The notes beneath the pieces are model-generated. The model did no database searches, was not told the origin of the DNA, and saw only the letters and a program-made list of their open reading frames with translations. The translations under genes and the position numbers were made by a program. 64,000 nucleotides of DNA from Methyloprofundus sedimenti (lineage in GTDB: Bacteria; Pseudomonadota; Gammaproteobacteria; Methylococcales; Methylomonadaceae). Shown piece after piece: positions 9,481-17,712 of this stretch (within the stretch, counting starts at the first letter, position 1; each line of letters begins with the position of its first letter). Location of the stretch: the NCBI RefSeq assembly GCF_002072955.1, contig NZ_LPUF01000001.1, forward strand, positions 591,001-655,000. Reading direction: 5' to 3'.

Positions 9481-10535
9481 GGCTATGTCACCGTTAAGTA
9501 TTGAAAATCACCCAGAGCAGAATGTAACAATTGCTCAGGGGTTAGATTGTGGTTCCGATCCATAATTCTGCACCAAGCCAAATAATTAGGTAAATACTTG
9601 GTGGCTACACCATGAAAGCGGTCTAGCCATGATTTAAAACGGTGGTGGTATGCATTGACATTTTGTATATGATAGGCCCCTTTAGTCACCCGCTGCCCTT
9701 GACTCATGTTAACGATTTCATGAGATACTTTTTCAGCTTTACAAAATGCACATAAGTTGGATTGCCATCACTCACAAGGAGGGCATCCTGGTCTAGTATT
9801 GGCTTTAAATGCGTATCAAGAACAATTTTGCTTATTGGGCCATTACCTGTCACAAAATCTACGGTTTGTTTTGAGCGATCACGAGCAATTAAAATGCAAA
9901 TTTGCTCATCAGAAATCCCTCGCTTAGTCGCACAGCCCCCTCGTTTCCTTGGTTGACGATTGAGATGGCGTTCTCCTTTATGTGACTCAAGTAAGTAGGT
10001 TTCATCAGCTTCTGTAATGCCATGAAGAGCACTGGGACGATCCTGCTGAATCCAGCTTAAAAAACGGTGCCGCCATCGAAAGGTTGTATTTCGATGCACA
10101 TTAATTTCTTTAGCTGCCTGCCGGACAGTCAATGATTCTGCGATAGCTCCTAAGTAATCAAGCCACTTTGACTTGAGGCGTAGATGAGCAAGAGGCGTTC
10201 CTGTCAAAGCATTAAATGTCTTTTTGCAGGCTTTACAGCGGTAGCGCTGAAGGCCATCTTTTATTCCATGCCTGTGGCTTTCGGTATGGGAGCAATGAGG
10301 GCATTTACCTTTGCTATCAAATATTGTTTCAATTAAATCAAAAACCTTAGGTTCGTCCTCTAGTTGATCCAGTGCTTTCGTTAGAACAGTGCGTTGATGG
10401 TGGTCAAGTTGATTTATTTCGGAAATGAACTCTAAAAACTCTGGGGCTTTCATAACTATCTCCTTAATTTACATGGGCTTTATTTACTTATACGCTCTTG
10501 TTATATGAAATTCCATACTTTACGGTGACATAGCC
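9481..10535 (-). mobile_element. IS1595-family element nested in the IS630 element
   Basis: 1055 bp with perfect 14-bp terminal inverted repeats: GGCTATGTCACCGT at 9481-9494 and ACGGTGACATAGCC at 10522-10535. The flanks carry an exact 8-bp target duplication, TTTGAATA, at 9473-9480 and 10536-10543. Eight-bp duplications and a transposase with an N-terminal zinc ribbon fit the IS1595/ISXO2 family. Confidence 0.92.
9483..10453 (-). pseudogene. IS1595/ISXO2-type transposase with a one-base frameshift
   Basis: From the ATG at 10453 the first frame (249 aa) has an N-terminal zinc-ribbon (CPHCSH...CKACKKTF), a helix-turn-helix, and the ISXO2-like catalytic core ([31 protein letters not shown]). 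It then shifts and stops at 9704. The other frame continues [20 protein letters not shown] and then [17 protein letters not shown], the standard C-terminus. One missing T in the T run at about 9740 explains the split. The element is therefore probably not autonomous. Confidence 0.85.
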
Positions 10536-11356
10536 TTTGAATAAGATCCTTAATTTCATCTACTTTATGAACTGAGGCATTATCCATCACAACATAGTCA
10601 CCTTCAGCGAGTAAGGGGCAAAGAAAATGCTTCAAAAAGTAGAGGAATACAAGTCCTGTCATGGTTCCTTCAAAATTTAAGGCGGTTTTCATACCGGCTG
10701 ATGTCATTGCCCCGACCATACTTATACGCTGCCCTTTAGCAACCGGCGCTTCATCATAAACACGCTGATCTGACGGTGCTCGCCCATAAAGAGGTGAGAG
10801 ATTCAGTCCTGCGCCCATTTCATCAAGAAAAATGAGCTTATCGAGCGATATATCGGCGATTTCAGTGCAATAGTCTATTTTTAGCTTTTTAGTTCGGTCA
10901 CAATATTTAGCTGGATCGTACGGACTTTTTTTTATATCGAATATTCATACGCTTAAGAGCTCTATCCATTGAACTTTTCCCCATGCTAATACCAAAGTGT
11001 TCAGCATATCGGTCACAAAGATCATTTAGTGTCAAATCAGGCTTTTTTATTAGCCATTCTTTTATCTCAAGAGCACCCGCTTCATCTACTTTTGGTGCAA
11101 CATGCCCGCCTACTTTTTTGGCTGCAATCATGCCAGTTTCCTGGTAATGTTGCCATAAGGTATAAACAAAAGAATAAGAAACAGCGAAACGTTTAGCTAT
11201 ATCAGGTTTACTTTGTTTGTCTATCTCAATAGCATTGAGCACTTTTTTTCGAATATCGACTGAGTAAGGGGCTGGCACAAAAATATGATTGATAACGGAG
11301 AACTGGGAAAGCTATAGTACATTAAAATTCAATTCATTAATACGGGAAATGTAATA

Positions 11357-12699
11357 GTCTGGATGGTCTTGAGTTGATACTACCACAACTTGAGGATATA
11401 AGCGGTTTCGAGGATGTTTTAGGAAAAGAGGCCTTGTATCCTGATATACGCATAGACCTGAAAAACATCCGCTATGATTTTAAAGGCGAATGGAACGATC
11501 CGATAGAGGGTATTCACAATATACGTTTTCTTTATGCCTATGTTGACTATCAACATACAGAAAACGAAGGCGGGTCAGTTTTTACAATGTTTGAAAATGA
11601 TACCGGAGAAGGCCGTTTTGAAGTCGATCACCATTTTGGCGAGGATTTCACCGGCACACTTGGCGTGCAATGGACGGATCAGGATTTTTCCGCGTTGGGT
11701 ATAGAAACCTTTGTACCGGAAACCAAAAAAAATTCCTGGGGCATATTCACCACCCAAAACTATCAATGGAATGATTGGCTCTTTAGCGGTGGGGTTCGTT
11801 TTGAACAGACAAAGATAGATCCCGATGCAGATAGCCTTAGTTTACGGGGCAGCGCATTACCGCCTGCCGCCTTACCGGATGAACTGAACTTTAACGCGGT
11901 ATCAGGTTCGCTGTCAGTTACCTGGAGCATCATCCCCGAACAGGCCGATATTTATTTGGCGTTTGACTATGCGCAACGTTCACCCGATATACAGGAACTT
12001 TTATCATTCGGCCCGCATTTATCGACGCGTACCTTTGATATAGGCAATGTCGCTTTAAATAACGAAACCATGCAGCGTATTGACCTTGGATTCGACTGGC
12101 AATCCGATTGGCTGAACGTCAAACTGAACGGCTTTTATAACTGGATTGATGATTTTATCTATCAACGCAATACCGGTTTATTTTACGAAATTGATAATGA
12201 AGTGATTCGTCAGCGTTGTGTCAGTGCTGCAGAATGTGTGCCTATTTACGCCTATAACCAGCAAAATGCAAGGTTTGTAGGTTATGAGGCGGAAGCCAGT
12301 ATGCCGGTCTTCGAGTCATCCTTTGCCACCGTCTCGTTGACCGTGTTCTCTGATTATGTACGTGCACGTTTTAAAAATGATGATGTGCCTCGCATACCGC
12401 CGTTACGCTATGGCGCAGAATTAAATGTTGGTAATTATGACTGGAACACAAGCTTACGTTATTCGCGTAGCGAGGCGCAACGCCATAGCGGAGCAAATGA
12501 GACTGAAACCGATGGCTATAACCTGCTCAGTTTCAGTGCTGATTATCATTGGGATGATACAGGCTGGGGAGATCTATGGGTATTTACCAAAGCAAGCAAT
12601 CTATTGAACGAGGAAATCCGCAATCCTGTCTCCTTTTTAAGAAATTATGCGCCCGAGCCAGGCTTTAGCTTTGTTGTCGGCTTTCGGGCAGATTTTTAA
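11357..12699 (+). pseudogene. ZnuD-like TonB-dependent receptor, 3' part
   Basis: The remainder of the receptor, in frame from 11357 (SLDGLELILPQ). A TTG at 11374 could start a 441-aa product, but it would lack the signal peptide and plug. The barrel strands are clear (IRIDLKNIRYDFKGEW, LGVQWTDQDFSALG, DYAQRSPDIQELLSFGPHLS) and the protein ends with the aromatic terminal residue expected of an outer-membrane barrel (VVGFRADF). No other mutation is seen. The two exported proteins follow directly. Confidence 0.85.
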
Positions 12700-12720
12700 T
12701 AATAGTGGTACCAATTTATT

Positions 12721-14079
12721 ATGTTGATAAATATATCAATCACACAAACGCTTTCTATCCTGTTGATGTTCGCTTTTGCGCCTATGGCGACAGCGGCTTC
12801 CATCCTGCACCTGGACGTAGAAGTCTGGGGCGAGGACGGTGCTTTATTTGCCGGCTATTGTCAAACACCTGGTGTAGCAGGTTGTGATCTGGATGGATTA
12901 TTTGCCGAGCTGGGTTTACCGGAAGACAATTTGCCAATAGAAGCGGCCAGCGGCAAGCTGATTTTTATTGCTGATTTTCAAGATTTGTCCGGTGGTGACT
13001 TTAAAACCAAAAATCCTGGGTTTCGCTCCGTTCAAAGTGCCTTATTGCCCAATGAACTGCTCAGTTACCGGGCTTTGGGTCATTTGCGCTATTGGGATAC
13101 GATGCAATCGGCCTGGGTGCAAGCGCCAGAATATGTGCAGATCGCGCTGTATGGGGGATTGGAAGCACTTGATGGACTGGCTACCGATTATGCGGCTTGC
13201 GCAGGTCAATTGCTTTGTTTTGACGCAGATAATTTCAATACCGAAAGCGCTACGGTTTTTTCAGGCGATGGTATTTCTGGCAGTCCGGAACTGGTTGTCG
13301 ATCTTACTAACCAGTCAGGCATTTTACATACCCATCTAAGTTTTTTTCTGGAAAACCGGCAAGGTGAAACAGGCGGGCCAACAGGCGCATATTTAATTGA
13401 AATGCAATTACTGTCGAATGCGCGCGCCATTCCAAGTACACCATTTCTGATACTTTTCAATGCGGGTCTGGACAGTCGGCAATTATCCGAGGCCATATCG
13501 GCTTTAGTTGCTACTAACAACACTAACCCGCCTATTGTCACTTTACCTGATAACCTGGTTAACTCCCTCTCTATTTTAGGCGATGTGGATTTGGACGGTG
13601 ATGTGGACAGAATGGATGTCGCCTTGATATTACTGGCCGAACAAAACCGGGAAGTAGTTCAGGCCGATAACATCATGTTTGATGTCGATGGCGACGGTCT
13701 AATTAACCGACAGGATGCTCATCATGCTAAAAGTCTGTGCAATCTAAGATTGTGTCGTATTCCCGAAGCCGGACAAATAGACCCAGTTATGCAAGTTGCC
13801 GTTTTCGACAGCAACACTGGACAACTGGCGTTAAATGACGTGCAAATCAACACGCTACATTATCAGGCAGTATTGCAGCAAACCGGTGAAAATCTTTTTA
13901 CTTTGCAAACACATGACTCTGCCAGGACACGTTATACCTTACCGGCAAAATACAATGCCCATAGCGGCTTACTTGAAATACCTGCATTATCGGTAGAAAA
14001 CCGATATTTTCGCGTCATATTGCGAAATATCGGAAACTTCACTTTTCAATTGGAAACCATTGAAGAAATTGAAAATTAA
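12721..14079 (+). CDS. All3515-like exported protein with dockerin-type calcium loops
   Basis: A 452-aa secreted protein with a signal peptide (~1-26). Residues ~78-265 (FIADFQDLSGGDFKTKNPGF, YRALGHLRYWD, GILHTHLSFFLE, GAYLIEMQL, FLILFNAGL) are homologous to the following gene and resemble the All3515 family of Zur-repressed exported proteins of cyanobacteria. Residues 288-340 hold two dockerin/EF-hand-like loops (DVDLDGDVDRMD, DVDGDGLINRQD). The C-terminal ~40 residues again match the next protein (FRVILRNIGNFTFQLETIEE). It starts 21 bp after the receptor. A metal-binding surface role is inferred only. Confidence 0.65.
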   Translation: MLINISITQTLSILLMFAFAPMATAASILHLDVEVWGEDGALFAGYCQTPGVAGCDLDGLFAELGLPEDNLPIEAASGKLIFIADFQDLSGGDFKTKNPGFRSVQSALLPNELLSYRALGHLRYWDTMQSAWVQAPEYVQIALYGGLEALDGLATDYAACAGQLLCFDADNFNTESATVFSGDGISGSPELVVDLTNQSGILHTHLSFFLENRQGETGGPTGAYLIEMQLLSNARAIPSTPFLILFNAGLDSRQLSEAISALVATNNTNPPIVTLPDNLVNSLSILGDVDLDGDVDRMDVALILLAEQNREVVQADNIMFDVDGDGLINRQDAHHAKSLCNLRLCRIPEAGQIDPVMQVAVFDSNTGQLALNDVQINTLHYQAVLQQTGENLFTLQTHDSARTRYTLPAKYNAHSGLLEIPALSVENRYFRVILRNIGNFTFQLETIEEIEN

Positions 14080-14103
14080 CCTCCTCTATAAGGAAAATAA
14101 ATT

Positions 14104-14877
14104 ATGTTTAAAAAAGCGATTATTTCATCTTTGTTATTAGCATCCAGCTTCACAGCTCTAGCCGAAGAAGAAGCTCATTTGCATGCGGGTGATTTACAAC
14201 CCTGGCGCATTGGCGCTGAAATAAATCTCAATAGTCAATTATTCGAGGTAGACTTTGGCGACCTGGGTGGCGGCGCATTCGCAACCGATGAACCGGGTGT
14301 TGATGTCAATGTAGAAAAAGGTGCCTTTCAACCCGGCAACTGGTTACAGTTTCAACTCCAAGGTCAATTACTATTCTGGGATGGCGACGAATGGACGACT
14401 GCAATGCCTAACGAAGAACATGTGAATATCATTGATGCTCTGGATAACACGGTGAGCATCGATGCTCATGGCGTTTCTGAAGGCTTAGCCGTCATTGGCG
14501 AGATTGATGCCAACGGCGCATTACATGCGCATATTGACTTTTCTCTACTAGATGCCAGTAATAATTTGAATGGTAGCCAGGGTGCTTACAGAATAGAACT
14601 CAAACTATTTGAGTCGGCTGCTAATAGCGATCTATCAGTTTCTTATGCGGCAAAGCCGGTGGTGATTGTTTTCAACCAAGGACTGGAAGAAGCCGAATTT
14701 GAGCATGCGATCGAAGCATTGGGTGATGATCCACATGAAGCAGTCATCTATGATGATGTAAGCGGCATTTTATCCATCCTTGAAGTCAAGGCCTTCGGTA
14801 GGCATTACAAAGTCGAATTACAAGACCAGGGCGATTTCCTCTTTAAATTAACGGATGCGGAAGAAATATCAGAGTAA
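14104..14877 (+). CDS. All3515-like exported protein, short paralogue
   Basis: A 257-aa protein with a clear signal peptide (MFKKAIISSLLLASSFTALA) and a mature N-terminus EEEAHLHAGDLQPW with clustered His/Glu. The pattern HLHAGDxxPW...FEVDFGDLGGGAFATDEPG followed by LHAHIDFSL and GAYRIELKL matches the All3515 Zur-regulated family as I know it. It is the compact paralogue of 12721-14079 without the calcium loops, and lies 24 bp behind it with an AAGGAAA ribosome site. It is probably the last gene of the Zur-controlled receptor operon. No catalytic motif was seen. Confidence 0.65.
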   Translation: MFKKAIISSLLLASSFTALAEEEAHLHAGDLQPWRIGAEINLNSQLFEVDFGDLGGGAFATDEPGVDVNVEKGAFQPGNWLQFQLQGQLLFWDGDEWTTAMPNEEHVNIIDALDNTVSIDAHGVSEGLAVIGEIDANGALHAHIDFSLLDASNNLNGSQGAYRIELKLFESAANSDLSVSYAAKPVVIVFNQGLEEAEFEHAIEALGDDPHEAVIYDDVSGILSILEVKAFGRHYKVELQDQGDFLFKLTDAEEISE

Positions 14878-15499
14878 GATGATCATGCAAATCATCAACA
14901 TTAACTGGATCCTGCCAATGGTTGTAATTTTATAAGTTATTACTGGATAAGAAGTTATAAACCATTACTCGTTTTGGTTTAAATAGGGTGTTAAGCGCTG
15001 CTATGAGATACGTTTCTAAACTCTCTACAGCGTTTAGTTCCCTTGTGCGAAATAACCTGATGTCGCGCGCGATAATTACCTCAAAAATCATAAGATAACT
15101 GACTAAGCTGCAACTTTAAGATACTAAAATACAATTTAACAAAAATAAAAACCAAACCATATGGGCCGTGCTGTCTCACCGATCTCGACATCAATTTTTA
15201 AATCAATATAATATTTGATGCCCATATTGAAAAAGAACCAATATGAAGTGAAATTTAACCCTAATTTTATCTGACAAATGGATATAATTAAACTGATAGC
15301 GCGTAGGGTGAAATAGCGCAACGTTTTCCACCAAAAGATGGCAAACAAGCGCAGCAAAATTTAATCCCTTAGAGTACACCGTGATTTTATAACAGCAAAT
15401 AAAGATGATTTTTTATCCACCGAGAATAGTTCACTGTTTCGTTTGTTGTTCAACAGGCCGGAAAATTCTATTGCGGTTCGCTTGATAAGCGATTGCTTG
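14878..15499. other. 622-bp intergenic stretch, no gene seen
   Basis: It lies between the zinc island (+) and the convergent YVTN gene (-). Only short unconvincing frames occur. 15136-15357 (-) is hydrophobic, without a ribosome site or a recognisable family. 15361-15561 (-) overlaps the end of the YVTN gene in another frame. No terminator with a T run was identified. Confidence 0.6.
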
Positions 15500-16450
15500 C
15501 TACTCAGTTGAACAGGCGATAGATTTTCCCGCAAACTGACCAAAAGCCCGACTTCCATCACCTACGTTGATTCGATTTATTTCTTTATCAGTTTGGCTGT
15601 TAAATACGCTTAAACTTCCATCAAACCAATTCAGCACAAATAAATGCTGATTTTCCTCATCCACAGCGATATTTTCAGGATACGCTCCCGTTTTTAAGGT
15701 GCGGATAATTTTTTGAGTTCTAGAATCAAGTACACTCACCGTATTTTCCAGTTGATTGCTCACATAAACTTTGTGATGTTCCCGATCTACTGCAACACCA
15801 TATGGCATGCGTCCTACGCTGATACGTTTTATTTCGGTTAAATCCGCTAAATCAACAATACTCAGGGTGTTGCCTTGCGAATTTGCGATATAGGCAAATT
15901 TATCATCCATTGCAAGTGCAAAAGGTGCCTTTCCGACCGCTATGCTTTTAATCACTTTAAAGTAGTGAGTATCTAATACCGAGATGCTATTATCCTCTCT
16001 ATTCAACACCCATACTTGTGATTCGCAGGCATTTGTAGCAATTCCTGCTGGCGACTTTCCAACTGTTATTTTTTTTATCATACGTCCTGTACCTGGATGA
16101 ATGATCTTAACGGTATTGCTGGACCAGTCGCTAATAAAAAGCAGTTTACTAGCAAAAACAGCGCCAAAAGGGCTACCTCCGACACTTATGTGCTCTAAAG
16201 GAATTAGCTTTTCATTGTCAATAAAACTGATCATGCCCAGCTCGGGATAGGTAATTGCTAACCACGGATTATGCGAGCTAATAGCAATACCAGCAGGACC
16301 TTTGAGGGTAGGAATCGTGGTTTTTAATGTTAAATCAGTGCGTTTAAATACGCTAACACTCTCACCCTGCTGCTGATTAATATAGAAATACGGATTACTC
16401 GCTACGATAGAAGAAAAACCACACAACAAGGCAAAAGTTAAAAGCAACAT
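15500..16450 (-). CDS. YVTN-type beta-propeller protein (exported)
   Basis: A 316-aa protein with a signal peptide (~1-18) and at least six repeats of ~42 residues. Each ends in patterns such as ISVGGSPFGAVF, ITVGKSPAGIAT, IAVGKAPFALAM, ISVGRMPYGVAV and LKTGAYPENIAV: a seven-bladed NHL/YVTN propeller in the periplasm. It starts 2 bp after the stop of the mxaD-like gene, so it is the last gene of the kinase-regulator-mxaD operon. Propellers of this class accompany PQQ-alcohol dehydrogenase loci. The exact role is unknown; a scaffold or binding partner of the dehydrogenase chain is possible. Confidence 0.8.
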   Translation of the reverse strand: MLLLTFALLCGFSSIVASNPYFYINQQQGESVSVFKRTDLTLKTTIPTLKGPAGIAISSHNPWLAITYPELGMISFIDNEKLIPLEHISVGGSPFGAVFASKLLFISDWSSNTVKIIHPGTGRMIKKITVGKSPAGIATNACESQVWVLNREDNSISVLDTHYFKVIKSIAVGKAPFALAMDDKFAYIANSQGNTLSIVDLADLTEIKRISVGRMPYGVAVDREHHKVYVSNQLENTVSVLDSRTQKIIRTLKTGAYPENIAVDEENQHLFVLNWFDGSLSVFNSQTDKEINRINVGDGSRAFGQFAGKSIACSTE

Positions 16451-16452
16451 AT

Positions 16453-16977
16453 TTATTTTTCTAGTGTCTCTTTCAGGCCTTGTAATCCATTTTCAATAAA
16501 GCTGTTCATTGCTTTAACGGCTGCTTCATCATTGAGTCTTTTGGGGGGCGTGTTGCCTGTATCACCTCGATAATAACGACTCTTCCATTTAACTTTAGTA
16601 TTATTATCATCTTCAGCAATTAATTGAATTCCTGTGGTATAAGAGCTCACTGGAAAGACATCTGTATTTTCAGTCTTTAAACGATAATTGTATTCATGAT
16701 CAGCATCGCTAAAATAATCCAGACCTTCCTCTAATACACCACTTTCCATCGTTATACGCCGTTCGCTGCCAGATTCGTTTTTACCATCTCCTACGCTGGA
16801 TATAACATCAGGATGCCAATTTGAAATATCATCAAAGTTTTTTATCACTGCCCAGACCTTGTTTATAGAAGCGTTAATAATAATACTTTTATCGGCTTTT
16901 TTAGGCGTTGGTCCGTGAGCGTTAGCTGCCATTGAAATAACTAAAAAGGGAATTATAAATAGTGTGCTTAATTTCAT
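16453..16977 (-). CDS. mxaD: MxaD-like SRPBCC protein
   Basis: A 174-aa periplasmic protein. The signal peptide MKLSTLFIIPFLVISMAANA precedes HGPTPKK. The SRPBCC/START-like fold is shown by INASINKVWAVIKNFDDISN (helix-grip start), WHPDVISSV, GSERRITM and the C-terminal helix ending GLQGLKETLEK; the motif YRGDTGNTPP is typical of MxaD. MxaD helps electron transfer between methanol dehydrogenase and cytochrome cL. The ATG at 16977 is preferred over 17013 because the signal peptide begins there. It lies between the response regulator and the YVTN gene, away from the mxaF locus at the left edge. Confidence 0.8.
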   Translation of the reverse strand: MKLSTLFIIPFLVISMAANAHGPTPKKADKSIIINASINKVWAVIKNFDDISNWHPDVISSVGDGKNESGSERRITMESGVLEEGLDYFSDADHEYNYRLKTENTDVFPVSSYTTGIQLIAEDDNNTKVKWKSRYYRGDTGNTPPKRLNDEAAVKAMNSFIENGLQGLKETLEK

Positions 16978-17067
16978 GTTCAACTCGTGTAAAAAGCGGC
17001 TATTATCAAACATAAAACAGGGGCTGTAACGGGAATTATTCTTGAGTTTGTGCGGGAATATTTCCCT

Positions 17068-17712
17068 TTAATGCTTTATTATCCCCAGCAATATTGCAAT
17101 ATGTGCTAATTCGGCAATGCTAGATACTTGTAGTTTTTTCTTAATCTGAGTGACGTAGTTTGCTACCGTTTTATAGCCTAAACACAATTCATCGGCTATT
17201 TTATGCGCTGTTAAGCCCTTAGCCAATAATCGGAAGACATCAAACTCTCGTGCCGAAAATGTTTGTGCGATGGCTTGAAAATCATGTTCAGAGACTTCAT
17301 CAGTAATTTTATTGAGAAGCCCATGCTCAACGTAACGCTGCCCATTCTGAATACCTTCTATGGCGTCTGACAAAATTTCAGGCGCACTGTTTTTTGTAAT
17401 ATATCCTTTTGCACCTGCATTCAAAGCTCGGTTAACATAGACCTGTTCATCATGTATACTAAATACCAAAATATTTACCTTTTCATCACGTTGCACAAGA
17501 CGTTTGATAGTTTCCAGGCCTCCGATACCTGGCATAGATAAATCAAGCACAATAATGTCCGGCTGACAGGACTGATAAAGCTGAATGGCTTGCTCTCCAC
17601 ACTCTGCTTCAGCGATCACTTCTATATTGGGTGAAGTCGCTAGCAGCAACTTAAACCCCGCTCTTACAACAGCGTGATCATCGACTAACAAAACTTTAAT
17701 TTTACTGTTCAT
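17068..17712 (-). CDS. mxaX: MoxX-like LuxR/NarL-family response regulator
   Basis: A 214-aa response regulator. The receiver has D11-D12, phosphoacceptor D57 in IIVLDLSMPGIGG and a lysine in KGYITKNS. The LuxR helix-turn-helix covers ~148-208 (FSAREFDVFRLLAKGLTAHK, YKTVANYVTQIKKKL). It overlaps the kinase gene by 4 bp (ATGA), so the two form a pair. This kinase/regulator arrangement with a MoxY-type sensor corresponds to the MoxXY/MxaXY systems that control methanol dehydrogenase. It is a close relative of the mxaB product at 1999. Confidence 0.78.
   Translation of the reverse strand: MNSKIKVLLVDDHAVVRAGFKLLLATSPNIEVIAEAECGEQAIQLYQSCQPDIIVLDLSMPGIGGLETIKRLVQRDEKVNILVFSIHDEQVYVNRALNAGAKGYITKNSAPEILSDAIEGIQNGQRYVEHGLLNKITDEVSEHDFQAIAQTFSAREFDVFRLLAKGLTAHKIADELCLGYKTVANYVTQIKKKLQVSSIAELAHIAILLGIIKH

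Larger units (their letters stand above)
9264..11278 (-). pseudogene. IS630-family transposase, interrupted
   Basis: ORF1 (11278 down to 10907) is the N-terminal helix-turn-helix (YSVDIRKKVLNAIEI). ORF2, in a -1/+1 frame after an A7-G slippery run near 10925, carries the DDE domain: LIFLDEMG, YVVMDNASVH. The last part, LIYLPPYSPDLNPIELAWNK, lies at 9264-9472, beyond the nested element. Removing 9481-10535 plus one 8-bp duplication rejoins IKDLIQ-KTGAKLIYLPP in frame. Frameshifted two-ORF transposases are normal for this family; the real lesion is the nested insertion. Confidence 0.88.
9251..11354 (-). mobile_element. IS630-family insertion element carrying a nested IS1595-type element
   Basis: The ends are imperfect inverted repeats: TTACATATCCC at 9251-9261 and its partner GGGAAATGTAA at 11344-11354. 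The element is flanked by the TA duplication typical of IS630/Tc1 (9249-9250 and 11355-11356). Without the nested element it is about 1.04 kb. It lies in the zinc-receptor gene and its transposase runs opposite to that gene. Excision restores the receptor frame, so the insertion is precise and probably recent. Confidence 0.88.

Noticed and set aside
15136-15561. Two minus-strand frames in the gap after the zinc island
   Set aside because: No ribosome site or family resemblance; one overlaps the end of the YVTN gene in another frame.
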